A stretch of DNA of 64,000 bases from Burkholderia sp. TSV86 (GTDB lineage Bacteria > Pseudomonadota > Gammaproteobacteria > Burkholderiales > Burkholderiaceae), in NCBI RefSeq assembly GCF_001522865.1, contig NZ_LOWB01000042.1, forward strand, positions 1 through 64,000. The letters are read 5' to 3'. Of this stretch, positions 54,327 to 63,847 are shown one piece after another. Both the position numbers and the translations under genes were made by a program. Below the pieces are notes generated by a model. The model had not been told where the DNA came from and made no database searches. It worked only from the letters and a program-made list of their open reading frames with translations. Each line of letters starts with the position of its first letter. The stretch's first letter is position 1.

Positions 54327-55427
54327 ATGAAAATCGCCATCGTCGGCGCTGGTCTTATCGGTCACACCATCGCGCATCTGTTGCGCGAAACCGGCGACTA
54401 TGAAATTGTCGCATTCGATCGCGATGTGGAAGTGCTTGCGAAACTGTCGAGCCTGGGCATCGCGACGCAGCGCGTCGATTCCGCCGACGCGTCGGCGATT
54501 CGCGAAGCCGTGAAGGGGTTCGATGCGCTCATCAACGCATTGCCGTACTACCTCGCGGTCAACGTCGCCGCGGCGGCGAAGGCGGCGGGCGTTCATTACT
54601 TCGATTTGACCGAGGACGTGCGCGCAACGCATGCGATCCGCGAGCTGGCCGAGGGCTCGGACCGCGCGTTCATGCCGCAATGCGGGTTGGCGCCGGGGTT
54701 CATCGGCATTGCCGCGCATGAACTCGTCAACGGCTTTAGCGAAGTGCGTGACGTGAAAATGCGCGTTGGCGCGCTGCCCGAGTATCCGACGAATGCGCTC
54801 AAATACAACCTCACGTGGAGCGTCGACGGCTTGATCAACGAATACTGCCAGCCGTGCGAAGCGGTTCGCGAAGGGCGTCGGCAGTGGGTGCAGCCGCTCG
54901 AAGGGCTCGAGCATTTCTCGCTCGACGGCACCGAGTACGAGGCGTTCAACACGTCGGGTGGCCTCGGCACGCTTTGCGAGACGCTCGAAGGCAAGGTCGA
55001 GACGCTCGATTACAAGTCGGTTCGCTATCCGGGCCACCGCGCGCTCATCCAGTTTCTGCTCGAGGATCTGCGCCTGTCGACCGATCGCGACACGCTGAAA
55101 TCAATCATGCGCCGCGCGGTGCCGTCGACGAAGCAGGATGTTGTGCTCGTATTCGTGACGGTGACGGGCGTCAAGCACGGGCAGCTCGTGCAGGATGTGT
55201 TTACGCGCAAAATCTTCGCGAAGGAAGTATGCGGGATGCCGATGAGCGCGATTCAGATCACGACGGCCGGCGCGATGTGCGCGGTGCTCGATTTGTTCCG
55301 AGAAAAGAAGCTGCCGCAAAGCGGCTTCGTGCGCCAGGAGCAGGTGCCGCTCGCCGCATTCCTCCAGAATCGCTTCGGCAAGCTGTACGAAGGCGAGACG
55401 CTAGTGCGGATGCCCGCGCTCGCGTAA
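54327..55427 (+). CDS. Saccharopine dehydrogenase family oxidoreductase
   Basis: A 366-residue NAD(P)-binding protein. The Rossmann motif GAGLIGHTIAHLL starts at residue 7. The family pattern continues with DALINALPYYLAVNVAAAAKAAGVHYFDLTED and a CGLAPGFIGIAAHEL loop, where the cysteine is typical of saccharopine-reductase-like enzymes. Such proteins act in lysine catabolism or homospermidine-type chemistry; the substrate here is unknown. A CAGGAGA ribosome site precedes the ATG at 54327, and a strong terminator follows. Confidence 0.85.
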   Translation: MKIAIVGAGLIGHTIAHLLRETGDYEIVAFDRDVEVLAKLSSLGIATQRVDSADASAIREAVKGFDALINALPYYLAVNVAAAAKAAGVHYFDLTEDVRATHAIRELAEGSDRAFMPQCGLAPGFIGIAAHELVNGFSEVRDVKMRVGALPEYPTNALKYNLTWSVDGLINEYCQPCEAVREGRRQWVQPLEGLEHFSLDGTEYEAFNTSGGLGTLCETLEGKVETLDYKSVRYPGHRALIQFLLEDLRLSTDRDTLKSIMRRAVPSTKQDVVLVFVTVTGVKHGQLVQDVFTRKIFAKEVCGMPMSAIQITTAGAMCAVLDLFREKKLPQSGFVRQEQVPLAAFLQNRFGKLYEGETLVRMPALA

Positions 55428-55503
55428 TTCGGCTACGGTAACGGGCCGGCCCGCCGATTGGCCTGACCGCTTTCCGGTTGCCCGGCCGGCATCCGAATCC
55501 GCC

Positions 55504-55538
55504 GCCGGGCGGCCTATCGAGCCGCCCGGCGCTTTCTT
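55504..55538 (+). terminator. Rho-independent terminator
   Basis: GCCGGGCGGC pairs perfectly with GCCGCCCGGC around a 7-nt loop, followed by GCTTTCTT. It lies 77 nt after the saccharopine-dehydrogenase-like gene and just before the convergent kinase gene. Confidence 0.8.
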
Positions 55539-55546
55539 ATGCTGCT

Positions 55547-56167
55547 TTAGGCAGGTAACGGCGGCACCGTCAAGCTTGTGCGTGCCGGCGGCGGTACGAT
55601 TCGCGCGAGCAGGGCGTCGAAATCGGCATCGGTGGGCGCGGTGCTGTCGAACATCAGCAGATCGCCGCATCGTTCACCGGACGGCGAGAAGCGGCGCTGC
55701 CGGTATTCGTCCCAATGCGCGAGCTTGTACGCGTCGTTCGGATTGCCGCGCGCGACGATTCGCGCATGCGCGACGGCTTCGGACGTATGCACCCAAATGA
55801 CGCGCAGCACGACATCGGGCCCGATGCCCAGCCATTCACGATCGAACAGCCGAGCGTCACGAATTTCGCGCGACAGCGGCCCGACCGCGAGCACGCTGAT
55901 GCCGAGCGCCAGATTCTCGCGCGCGGTATCGAGCAGCCCTTGATATTCGGGATCACGCAGGTGCTGCAGATAAAGCGGGCTGTCGCGATCGTTCGGGTTC
56001 TGCGTCAGCGCACCCATTGCGGCCGCGCTATAGTGGCCGTACAGCGTATCCTTGTCGAGCAGGCAAAATGCGTCACCGGTCGCATGCATCAGCGGCCGGA
56101 TCAGGCGCTTGGCGAGCGTGGTCTTGCCGGTGCCTGCGTGGCCACAGACGAACACCAGATAGGTCAC
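55547..56167 (-). CDS. P-loop ATPase/kinase-like protein
   Basis: A 206-residue soluble protein starting almost at its P-loop (GHAGTGKT, residues 9-16). It resembles small zeta-toxin/adenylylsulfate-kinase-like nucleotide kinases (LLDKDTLYGHY follows, as an acceptor-binding segment, and a late R-x-x-R region). The natural substrate is unknown. Its GTG start at 56167 overlaps the stop of cydX by four bases (56164-56167), so translation is coupled to that of the small membrane protein. Confidence 0.75.
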   Translation of the reverse strand: MTYLVFVCGHAGTGKTTLAKRLIRPLMHATGDAFCLLDKDTLYGHYSAAAMGALTQNPNDRDSPLYLQHLRDPEYQGLLDTARENLALGISVLAVGPLSREIRDARLFDREWLGIGPDVVLRVIWVHTSEAVAHARIVARGNPNDAYKLAHWDEYRQRRFSPSGERCGDLLMFDSTAPTDADFDALLARIVPPPARTSLTVPPLPA

Positions 56168-56316
56168 GGGTGTTGCCCTTGCTGCGCGACTGGCCCGCGG
56201 CGTTCGCCGTCGGCGTCGTCACGCGGAAATTGGCCGTTCGCTTCGAGCCACATCACATTGATGATGCCGAAGCCGAGTGCGGCTCCTATGCCGAGAATCC
56301 ATGAGTAATACCACAT
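56164..56316 (-). CDS. cydX: Orphan CydX/YbgT-like small membrane subunit
   Basis: A 50-residue single-helix membrane protein. MWYYSWILGIGAALGFGIINVMWLE matches the CydX/YbgT family (E. coli CydX starts MWYFAWILG), the small subunit that stabilises cytochrome bd oxidase. An AAGGAGACC ribosome site precedes the ATG at 56316. No cydA or cydB is adjacent; the flanking genes are a P-loop kinase and corA. The tail after the helix is longer and more charged than in E. coli CydX. Confidence 0.8.
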   Translation of the reverse strand: MWYYSWILGIGAALGFGIINVMWLEANGQFPRDDADGERRGPVAQQGQHP

Positions 56317-56502
56317 TGCGGTCTCCTTGATGGATGAGCGGGCGGGGCATGCCGTCCGGCGCGCGCGTGCGGCGTTGAGCGTCGGCACGTGCGCGCGACA
56401 CCGATCATGACCAATATTGACGGACGACGCAAGGCGCGGGCCGCTCGCAACGGCCGCAAGCCGCTAAACTAAGCGGCCCATTCGTTTCAATCACGCAACC
56501 GC

Positions 56503-57480
56503 ATGCTGATCAACTGCGCCGCATATCAGGATGGCCGAAAGCTGGCCGACATCGACATCGACGATATCAGCGACTACGTCGCGAAGCCGGAATGCTTCGT
56601 GTGGGTCGCGTTGAAGGACCCGGAACCGGCCGAACTCGAAAGGATGGGCGACGAGTTCGGCCTGCACGAGCTTGCGCTCGAGGACGCGCGCAAGGGCCAT
56701 CAGCGCCCGAAGATCGAGGAATACGGCGATTCATTGTTCGCGGTGCTGCATACGGTCGAACTTGATTCGGACGGCGAATTCCAGTTCGGCGAACTGAACG
56801 TGTTCGTCGGGCCGAATTATGTGCTGTCGATTCGCAACGGCTCGGAACAGGACTTCCGGTCGGTGCGCGCCCGTTGCGAGCGCGAGCCCGGATTGCTGAG
56901 GGAGGGCTCGGCGTTCGTGCTCTATGCGCTGATGGACGAGGTGGTCGACCGCTATTTCCCGATGCTCGAGACGCTTGGCGCCGAGTTGGAGGCGCTGGAG
57001 GACCGCATTTTCGCGAAATCGGGCACAGCCGCGGCGCGCGCGCTGATCGAGGATCTGTATTCGCTCAAGCGCCGGCTCGTGGCGCTCTATCAGCACACCG
57101 CACCGCTCGTCGAGCCGTTGTCAAAGCTCGTCGGCGGCCGGATTCCGCAGATTTGCGCGGGCATGGAGCATTATTTCCGCGACGTCTGCGACCATTTGCT
57201 GCGGATCGTGCGAACGATCGAAGCCCGGCGCGAGATGCTCGTTACCGCGATCCAAGTCAATCTCGGCATGATTTCGCTCGCCGAAAACGAAGTGACGAAA
57301 CGACTCGGCTCGTTCGCAGCGCTATTTGCGATCCCGACGATGATCGCCGGAATCTACGGGATGAACTTCAATAACATCCCGGAACTGCATTGGCGCTACG
57401 GCTTTTATATCTGCGTCGGCGTAATGCTCGCGGCCGATTTGTTCCTGTGGTGGCGCTTCAGGAAAGTGGGCTGGCTGTGA
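56503..57480 (+). CDS. corA: CorA family Mg2+/Co2+ transporter
   Basis: A 325-residue channel protein. The large N-terminal cytoplasmic domain leads to two C-terminal membrane helices, with the diagnostic YGMNF motif (GMN at 286-288) between them, and a basic end (WWRFRKVGWL). CorA forms pentamers that let magnesium into the cell. The N-terminus starts directly in the conserved domain. It is divergent from the cydX-kinase pair. Confidence 0.93.
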   Translation: MLINCAAYQDGRKLADIDIDDISDYVAKPECFVWVALKDPEPAELERMGDEFGLHELALEDARKGHQRPKIEEYGDSLFAVLHTVELDSDGEFQFGELNVFVGPNYVLSIRNGSEQDFRSVRARCEREPGLLREGSAFVLYALMDEVVDRYFPMLETLGAELEALEDRIFAKSGTAAARALIEDLYSLKRRLVALYQHTAPLVEPLSKLVGGRIPQICAGMEHYFRDVCDHLLRIVRTIEARREMLVTAIQVNLGMISLAENEVTKRLGSFAALFAIPTMIAGIYGMNFNNIPELHWRYGFYICVGVMLAADLFLWWRFRKVGWL

Positions 57481-57495
57481 AGCGGCGGCGCTTCG

Positions 57496-57786
57496 TCACG
57501 CGGGCGGCGCATGCTTGCCGATGACGACAGTCCAGGGCCGCACCCGCCACTGCCTGACCAGGCCGTGCGTCACGTAGGGATCGGCTCGCGCGAACGCCTC
57601 GGCGACGGCGGCGGACGCGCCTTCGAACACGAGCACGGCTTCATCGGCCGGCTCGGCGAGCGCGCCCGCGAGCAACAGCTCGCCGCGGCCGCTCGCGGCG
57701 CGCGCGAGTTCGAGATGCTCGGCACGATAGGCGCCGCGCCGCTCGAGATAATCGTCGACCAGGTCGTAGATCAGCAGATAGAACAT
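57496..57786 (-). CDS. YciI family protein
   Basis: A 96-residue YciI-fold (dimeric alpha+beta barrel) protein: MFYLLIYDLVDDYLERRGAYRAEHLELA, GELLLAGAL, VLVFEG and DPYVTHGLVRQWRVRPWTVVIG are characteristic. The conserved histidine and aspartate (AEHLE, ADPYV) form the presumed active site. Function in the cell is unknown. Converges on corA. Confidence 0.85.
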   Translation of the reverse strand: MFYLLIYDLVDDYLERRGAYRAEHLELARAASGRGELLLAGALAEPADEAVLVFEGASAAVAEAFARADPYVTHGLVRQWRVRPWTVVIGKHAPPA

Positions 57787-58156
57787 GGGAATACTCGTCT
57801 GGCGGTGGTGATCGGGAAGGGCCGCGCTGTTCGCGCGGCGCCGGAATAAGCCGGTTACGGTATGTCGGCCGGAAAGTATATCGCTGGCGCAGGCCGTGTT
57901 GGCGGATCGCGCGGGCATGGTGCACGCGTCGCACGATGGTTTGCCGCTGGCACCTGCTGCCATTGCCGGACGCCGTGGAATTGCCGCGCAGGCAAACGCG
58001 CGGTTACAAATCGATACTGCTCGCAGCTTGCACAGGCGTCAGACTGGCGCGCATGAACGCCGCCGTGGATCGCTCCGACGACGGCCCGTCATCCGGAATG
58101 GCGGCAGCGCCATGACGGCTCGCCGAACGTCCAACCCTACGAATCCGCTCGAATCG
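57787..58156. other. Intergenic stretch, no gene seen
   Basis: About 370 bases between the YciI gene and a lipoprotein gene. Frames here are arginine-rich and unlike any family. I see no clear promoter or terminator. Confidence 0.4.
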
Positions 58157-58597
58157 ATGAAGCTTCGAACCGTGTTACTTGCCGGCCTGTCGTCGGCGAT
58201 GCTTGCCGCATGCGGCTGGTTTCACGCCGGCCCCGGCGAGCGCGAGATCGACGCCGCCGTGCGCCGCGCGCTCGACGCGGAAAACCGCGGCCCGCTCAAC
58301 ACGCTGCTTGGACAGCCGTTGCCGGTGTCGACCGATATCGCGTCGGTCAAGCCTGTCGGCGATTGCACGAAGGTGGCCGAGCACGCCTACTCGTGCAACG
58401 TGGCGATTGTTTGGCACGACACGCAGCCGGACGGCGAGCAGTTATCGCTGCGCACCACGCTGACGTTCACCGAGGATGGCGACGGCACGTGGCAGACGTC
58501 GCAAGTCGACGCAGCACTCGCCTCCGGGGTGGCGAAATCGTTGATCGATCGGATCAGCGGCGCGATCGGGGCAAGCGGGGCGCCGCCCGCGCAATAG
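58157..58597 (+). CDS. Putative lipoprotein of unknown function
   Basis: A 146-residue precursor with a lipoprotein signal ending in LAAC (cysteine at about residue 19). The mature part has a cysteine pair (GDCTK and YSCNV) that may form a disulfide and a regular set of beta strands. It looks like a small periplasmic lipoprotein; no family is recognised. The start at 58157 (MKLRTVLLAGLSS) gives a normal signal length. Confidence 0.75.
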   Translation: MKLRTVLLAGLSSAMLAACGWFHAGPGEREIDAAVRRALDAENRGPLNTLLGQPLPVSTDIASVKPVGDCTKVAEHAYSCNVAIVWHDTQPDGEQLSLRTTLTFTEDGDGTWQTSQVDAALASGVAKSLIDRISGAIGASGAPPAQ

Positions 58598-58658
58598 CCA
58601 CGGGAAGGAGGGGGCCGCGCCCATACCGCGCGCGGCGGGTGGATCCGCTCGAACGAAA

Positions 58659-58925
58659 TTAGTGATGCGAATAGGTGCCCTCGGGATTCTTGGCGGCTGC
58701 GTGAGGCTTGTGATGCTTATGGTGCTTGCGATGATGCGCCGTTTTTGCCGGCGGTGCATCGTTTTGCATCGATGCAGGCGCAACTTGCGCGGGCTGCGCG
58801 ACGGCGGCCGGCGCGGCTTGGCCTTCGCCGAACTGATAGTTCTGCGCGGGTTGAGTTTGGGCGACGGCGGCCGAGGTCAATGCAAGAGTGGCGCTCGCGG
58901 CACCGATGAGAATCGTAAGCTTCAC
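58659..58925 (-). CDS. Small exported histidine-rich protein
   Basis: An 88-residue protein with a Sec signal (residues 1-22, cleavage after VAQ or AVA). The mature part is Gln/Pro/Ala-rich, followed by a histidine/lysine cluster (HHRKHHKHHKPH) near the end. Such clusters can bind nickel, copper or zinc, but function is unknown. A GTG start at 58925 is supported by an AGGAG ribosome site. Converges on the lipoprotein gene. Confidence 0.7.
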   Translation of the reverse strand: MKLTILIGAASATLALTSAAVAQTQPAQNYQFGEGQAAPAAVAQPAQVAPASMQNDAPPAKTAHHRKHHKHHKPHAAAKNPEGTYSHH

Positions 58926-59034
58926 GGGTAGGCTCCTGTCGTAATGGAGGGACGAGCATAACGCGGGGGCAGCATGCGAGACTTTCTGTTTGCCTGCATC
59001 GAAGGATTCTTGACCATTGCGTCGTGCGGCGACG

Positions 59035-59262
59035 TCAATCGCGGCGGTTGTCATCGTCGTATCGATTTCGAAGGGCGTCGCCCCCGCCGCCGTATTGCGG
59101 ACGGCCGCGCTCCCATTCGTCGCGGTCCCAGTAGCGGCGGCCATCCCAGTAACGATCGCCGTGCCGGCCGACGCTAACGCTCACGCCCGCGCCCGCCGGA
59201 TACGCGACACAGCCGGCGAGCAGCGGGCCCGCGGCAAACGCGAGCAGGACCGGTCTTGTCAT
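59035..59262 (-). CDS. Small lipoprotein with a charged Trp/Tyr-rich tail
   Basis: A 75-residue precursor with a lipoprotein signal ending in LLAGC (about residue 18). The mature part has a GDRYWDGRRYWDRDEWERGR repeat-like stretch, then an acidic/basic tail. A GAGGAG ribosome site precedes the ATG. Proteins like this recur in Burkholderia without known function. Confidence 0.7.
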   Translation of the reverse strand: MTRPVLLAFAAGPLLAGCVAYPAGAGVSVSVGRHGDRYWDGRRYWDRDEWERGRPQYGGGGDALRNRYDDDNRRD

Positions 59263-59366
59263 TTCACCAGGCTCCTCAAGCTTGGTTCGTATCCCGAATC
59301 ATAGGATGCCGGCTGAGCGTGTAAAGGAGTTAAACGCGATGCGCATGACGCTCGGCGGGCGCATGT

Positions 59367-61814
59367 TCAGTCGGCCGGGGGCGGCAGGTTTTGCACCATC
59401 AGCATTTGTGGATTCGACAGAGGAATGCTCTCGGCGCGTAGCCGCTTCAGAATTTCGAACAATAGATCGCTTTTTGTCGACGAGGCGATGCGCGGGCTTG
59501 CGACGTAGCCCGTCACGCTGAGCGTGATGCCGTCGGGCGTGAGCTGACTGAACGTGACGGACGGCGAGGGTTTCTCGAGAATCGAAGGGTGTTCGAGATA
59601 AGCGCTGAGCAGCAAATCCCGTACCTGTTCGGGATCGGTGTTCAGCGGAAACGTCAGCATCAACGTGGCGACGCCTTGCGTGCTGTTGCCCATCGTCACG
59701 TTGCGCAGGTTCTGCGAAATCAGTTGCGAGTTCGGCACGATCACCGTCGAGCGGTCGGAAAGCTGGATTTCGGTCGCGCGCACGTTGATGCGGCGGATGT
59801 CGCCTTCGACGCCGGCAATGCTGATCATGTCGCCGACCTTCACCGGGCGCTCGGTCAACAGAATCAGCCCGGACACGAAGTTCTTCACGATTTCCTGCAA
59901 GCCGAAGCCGATGCCGACCGACAGCGCGCTGACGATCCACGCGAGGTTGTCCCATTTGACGCCCAGCAGTGACAGCGTGACCAGCACCACCAGCACGTAG
60001 CCGAGATTGCTGAACAGCGTGACGAGCGACGCGCGCATGCCAGGGTCCATGCCGAGCGCGGGCAGCAGCTCCGTGTCGAGCCAGCGGCGTACCGAGCGCA
60101 ACAGATAGAGGCCGACCGCAAGCCCGATCGCCGCGTTCAGGATGTGGTCCGGCACGATGTTGAGCCGCCGCAGTTTGTCCCCGCCGAACACCGACAGCAC
60201 GCTCGACAGCAAGTCGCCCGGCGTCGTGCCGAAGCCGCCCGTCAGCAGCGCGATGACGGCGAGCAGCAGCAGCACGCTGGTGCCGACACCGGAAAGCACG
60301 GTGCGGGCCTGATCGAGATGGCTGTCGCTCAGGCCGAACAGATGCTTGATCAGGCGCCCGCTCGACAGGTTCGCGGCGAACAGGCTCGCCCATATGTCCT
60401 GGGTCAGGCGCGTTAGCAGGAACAGGCTGCAAAGTACGATCTCGAACCAGACGAGTTCGTGGGTCAGAAAGCGGGCGAACGAGATATAGCCGATCAAGAG
60501 CGCGCCGAACGCCGCGACCACGGTCAGCGTCACGCCTGCATGGATCAGGCCCGCGAGTGTCGAGCTGGCCTCGGGCGGCTCGCCGGCTGCCGCGAGCGCG
60601 CTGCGCACCCGGTTCGAGCGGACCAGCGAGGCGCCGATCGTCAGCACAACCACCAGCGACACGAGGCCGCGGCCGAACAGCGTGACCTGAAGGCTGGTGT
60701 CGGCCAGCTTGTTCAATAGCTCGAGCGTGCCGGCCAGCATCAGAAGCGCGGCGAGAACCACCGGAAACGGCTTGAGCGCGAGTGCGACCTCGTCCGCGAG
60801 CGCGGGCAGGCGCCACGACGGATGGCTCGTGCAGAGCAGCGCACGGCCGAGCCCGGCAATCAGCGCGCAGCCGATCGCAAGCTTCGTGAGCTGGTCGGCG
60901 AAGACCTGGAGCGGGGCGGACAGCGTGTAATCGCGGGTGAACGCGGCGTAGACGAACTGCACCGCGATACCCGTCGTCACGACGCTCGACAACGCAATCG
61001 ACGTGGCGAGCGCGCTGCGCCGCAGGCGGGTTTCCGGCAGCCAATTAAGACAGAGCCATTCGAGCCCTTGCACGATCCACCGACGGCCCGCGGCCCAGAC
61101 CGCGAGCGCGACGGCCAGGAGCAGCGCGGTGACCAGGCGCTTGCCGGGTTCCCATGCCGCATGCAGCACCTGGCCGATTTGCGCGTTGACCTCGTCGAGC
61201 CGCTGGATGTCTTCGCTCGGGGTATCGAAGAGCGCGGACCAAAACTGTGCGCCGAGAATGCTGCCGGAGCGAAGCGCGAGCTGATCGCGCATCAGGCTGC
61301 GGTCCAGCTTGGCGAGTTGCTGCGTAAGATTCGCAAGCGTCTCCTTGATGTCGGCGGCTTGCTTCAACGCCGCGTCGATCTGCGCCTTGCGCGCATTCAG
61401 GCTCGCGCGCTGCTGCGCAACGGCCGCGGTTTCGGGAGGCGAGCCGGGCGGCGGAGGCGGTCCGAGCACGTCCAACTGTGCCTGCAATTGCGCGCGCTCC
61501 GGTTGCAACTCGGCCGTCAGCTTGTCCACGTCAGCGGAGCGCTGCTGCGTATCGGCGCTGAGTTCGGCAAGCCGCTTGCTCGTTGCCGCAGTCGCGGCCT
61601 GTTGCTTGATGCGATCCAGTGCGGCCTGCAAGCCCTTGAGTTCGGCCACTGCCGCCTCCAGCGAAATCGGCACTGGCGCGAGCGATGCGGCATCGGATGC
61701 AACGGATGCAACACGCGTATCGGCATCGGACGCGGCTGCCGGCAGCGCAGCACAAAGCAAATGCAAAAGGATGGTAAACGCGACAGGTCGCGCGAATTTC
61801 GGAAAACTGAACAT
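59367..61814 (-). CDS. Large MscS-family mechanosensitive channel (MscK-like, DUF3772)
   Basis: An 815-residue membrane protein. A signal peptide (1 to about 28) leads to a periplasmic coiled-coil domain (about 50-200, with a GPPPPPGSPPE linker), then about ten membrane helices. The C-terminal third is the MscS module: SVGIGFGLQEIVKNFVSGLILLTERPVKVGDMI (pore helix and beta domain) and the late cytoplasmic domain. It gates in response to membrane tension, releasing osmolytes on hypo-osmotic shock. The size fits MscK/YbdG-type large channels. Confidence 0.88.
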   Translation of the reverse strand: MFSFPKFARPVAFTILLHLLCAALPAAASDADTRVASVASDAASLAPVPISLEAAVAELKGLQAALDRIKQQAATAATSKRLAELSADTQQRSADVDKLTAELQPERAQLQAQLDVLGPPPPPGSPPETAAVAQQRASLNARKAQIDAALKQAADIKETLANLTQQLAKLDRSLMRDQLALRSGSILGAQFWSALFDTPSEDIQRLDEVNAQIGQVLHAAWEPGKRLVTALLLAVALAVWAAGRRWIVQGLEWLCLNWLPETRLRRSALATSIALSSVVTTGIAVQFVYAAFTRDYTLSAPLQVFADQLTKLAIGCALIAGLGRALLCTSHPSWRLPALADEVALALKPFPVVLAALLMLAGTLELLNKLADTSLQVTLFGRGLVSLVVVLTIGASLVRSNRVRSALAAAGEPPEASSTLAGLIHAGVTLTVVAAFGALLIGYISFARFLTHELVWFEIVLCSLFLLTRLTQDIWASLFAANLSSGRLIKHLFGLSDSHLDQARTVLSGVGTSVLLLLAVIALLTGGFGTTPGDLLSSVLSVFGGDKLRRLNIVPDHILNAAIGLAVGLYLLRSVRRWLDTELLPALGMDPGMRASLVTLFSNLGYVLVVLVTLSLLGVKWDNLAWIVSALSVGIGFGLQEIVKNFVSGLILLTERPVKVGDMISIAGVEGDIRRINVRATEIQLSDRSTVIVPNSQLISQNLRNVTMGNSTQGVATLMLTFPLNTDPEQVRDLLLSAYLEHPSILEKPSPSVTFSQLTPDGITLSVTGYVASPRIASSTKSDLLFEILKRLRAESIPLSNPQMLMVQNLPPPAD

Positions 61815-62497
61815 AGGGAAACCTTACAGATCGGTTGCACGAGCGGACAACCGGCAATACGCGGTAGATTGCCACGGTTTTCCGGGTTGTGTGCTGACGA
61901 TCGTGCAATCGAATGTCAATGCGTGGCCGACGGGGCGAGGTTTTGACGTGTGCCGCTCTGACGCCGCCAGGAGCGTTCGCGCCCGAAACCTTGACGGGGC
62001 GGGGCCCGGAAAGTGAGTTTGAGCAGGTTCACACACAGTTACGAATTAAGCGGCGAGCGGCGCGTATGGTTAGCGCATCCGAATCCGTGTCTGGCGAAAA
62101 CCCTTGGCGTGGCGACGCGGCATGGCAGAGCGCGCGGCGCTCGAGCGGCAATGGCGCGTGATAGGCGGGCCTAATCCTGCGGATTCCGAAGAGTCCGGTC
62201 ATCAACGGAGGTTGCGCAGCAATCTACACAGCCTCGCATCGCTTGGAGCGGCGACGCGCCGCGGTTTATCGATCGATCGGCACGCCCGGCGCGATTTTAT
62301 GCGATCTGAGCAACGCTGATCTTGCGCGGCCCATGTGACACTTGCCCGTTGGGATGCGGATCATGGGCCGGCGGGAACCAGCTTTGCAACGCTGGCATCG
62401 GGTTGGCCGAGCGGGGGCGCGGCACGCCGGCAGATACCGGCCGAACGCGGCTTCAACGCAGACTCAGCGCAGCCCAACATTTTCGAATGGAGTCGGG
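61815..62497. other. Intergenic stretch, no gene seen
   Basis: Almost 700 bases between the divergent channel and decarboxylase genes. Open frames are short and of poor quality. No clear promoter motif was found on either strand. A small unrecognised gene or RNA cannot be excluded. Confidence 0.4.
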
Positions 62498-63847
62498 ATG
62501 GATATCGATAGAGACGTCGAATTGCTCAGGCGCGCGGCAAAACACTGGCAATCGGGATTTTCCGAGCTGCCGGCCTATGCCGATTCGGCGTCGGCAGACG
62601 AAATGGCGCCGATACTCGAGCAACTGGCAGCGAAGCTGCACGATAATTATCCCTATTTCCATCCGCTGTATGCGGGCCAAATGCTCAAGCCGCCGCATCC
62701 GATCGCGCGCGCGGCTTATGCGCTCAGCATGTATGTGAATCCGAACAATCATGCGCTCGAGGGCGGACGGGCGACGTCCGCGCTCGAAAAAGAATGCGTC
62801 GCGCAGATCGCGCGGATGTTCGGATGGGACCATCATCTTGGACATCTTTGCAGCGGCGGCACCGTCGCGAACATGGAGGCGTTGTGGGTGGCGAGCCGCG
62901 TCAGGCCCGGCGAAAAAGTGGTCGCGTCCTCGCTCGCGCATTACACGCACGAGCGCATTTGCAGCGTGCTCGGCGTGGAATTTGCAAAGGTGCGCTGCGA
63001 CGAGTACGGGCGGATGTCGCTGGCCGAACTGGAAAGGATGCTGGCCGACGAAGGACCGGTCGGCACCGTGGTGGCCACGCTGGGCACGACCGCGTGCGGC
63101 ACGATCGATCCGCTCGACGGCATTCTTGCGTTGCAGAAGCGCTATGGTTTCCGCGTGCATGTCGATGCGGCTTACGGCGGATACTATGCGCTCGCCGACA
63201 CCCTGACCGAACATGGAAAGGCCGCGTTCGCGGGCATATGCGCGGCCGATTCGGTCGTGGTCGATCCGCACAAGCATGGCTTGCAACCTTACGGTTGCGG
63301 CTGCGTGATATTCCGGGATCCGGCCGTCGGCGCGATATACGTACACGATTCGCCGTACACGTATTTCACGTCGGCCGATTTCCATCTCGGTGAAATCAGC
63401 CTCGAATGTTCCCGTCCCGGGGCGAGCGCCGCTGCGCTTTGGGCAACGCAAAAGCTGATGCCTTTGGAGAAAGGCGGGCGTTTCGCGCACGACCTCGAGC
63501 AAGCGAGATCGGCGGCACTGCATCTGTATGACTTCCTTCAGCGCGACGCCCGCTTCGTCACGTGTTTCCCACCGGAGTTGGACATCGTATTTTGGTTTCC
63601 GGCGAGCGCGCGCGCGAGTACGGCGTCGCGTCTATCGCGCGCATTGTTCGAGGCGGCGGCGGCCATACAGCTTCACCTGGCCTTGGCTCATATGCCAAGG
63701 TCGCTCGTCGAACCGCATGTGTCCGGCCTGATATGGGATGAGGACAGCGTGCTGTGCCTGCGAGCCTGCCTGATGAAGCCCGAGCACATGGCCTGGCTTG
63801 ACGAGCTTTGTAAGCGAATTGAGCGTGCGGCCGACGCGGCCATGTGA
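62498..63847 (+). CDS. Group II PLP-dependent decarboxylase
   Basis: A 449-residue PLP enzyme of the glutamate/aromatic-amino-acid decarboxylase family. The PLP lysine is K259 in DPHKHGLQPYGCG; HVDAAYGGYY carries the cofactor-contact aspartate and LCSGGTVANMEALW the phosphate loop. It converts an L-amino acid to the amine plus CO2. The substrate (glutamate, aspartate, tyrosine or another) cannot be read from the sequence. The ATG at 62498 gives the usual N-terminus. Confidence 0.87.
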   Translation: MDIDRDVELLRRAAKHWQSGFSELPAYADSASADEMAPILEQLAAKLHDNYPYFHPLYAGQMLKPPHPIARAAYALSMYVNPNNHALEGGRATSALEKECVAQIARMFGWDHHLGHLCSGGTVANMEALWVASRVRPGEKVVASSLAHYTHERICSVLGVEFAKVRCDEYGRMSLAELERMLADEGPVGTVVATLGTTACGTIDPLDGILALQKRYGFRVHVDAAYGGYYALADTLTEHGKAAFAGICAADSVVVDPHKHGLQPYGCGCVIFRDPAVGAIYVHDSPYTYFTSADFHLGEISLECSRPGASAAALWATQKLMPLEKGGRFAHDLEQARSAALHLYDFLQRDARFVTCFPPELDIVFWFPASARASTASRLSRALFEAAAAIQLHLALAHMPRSLVEPHVSGLIWDEDSVLCLRACLMKPEHMAWLDELCKRIERAADAAM

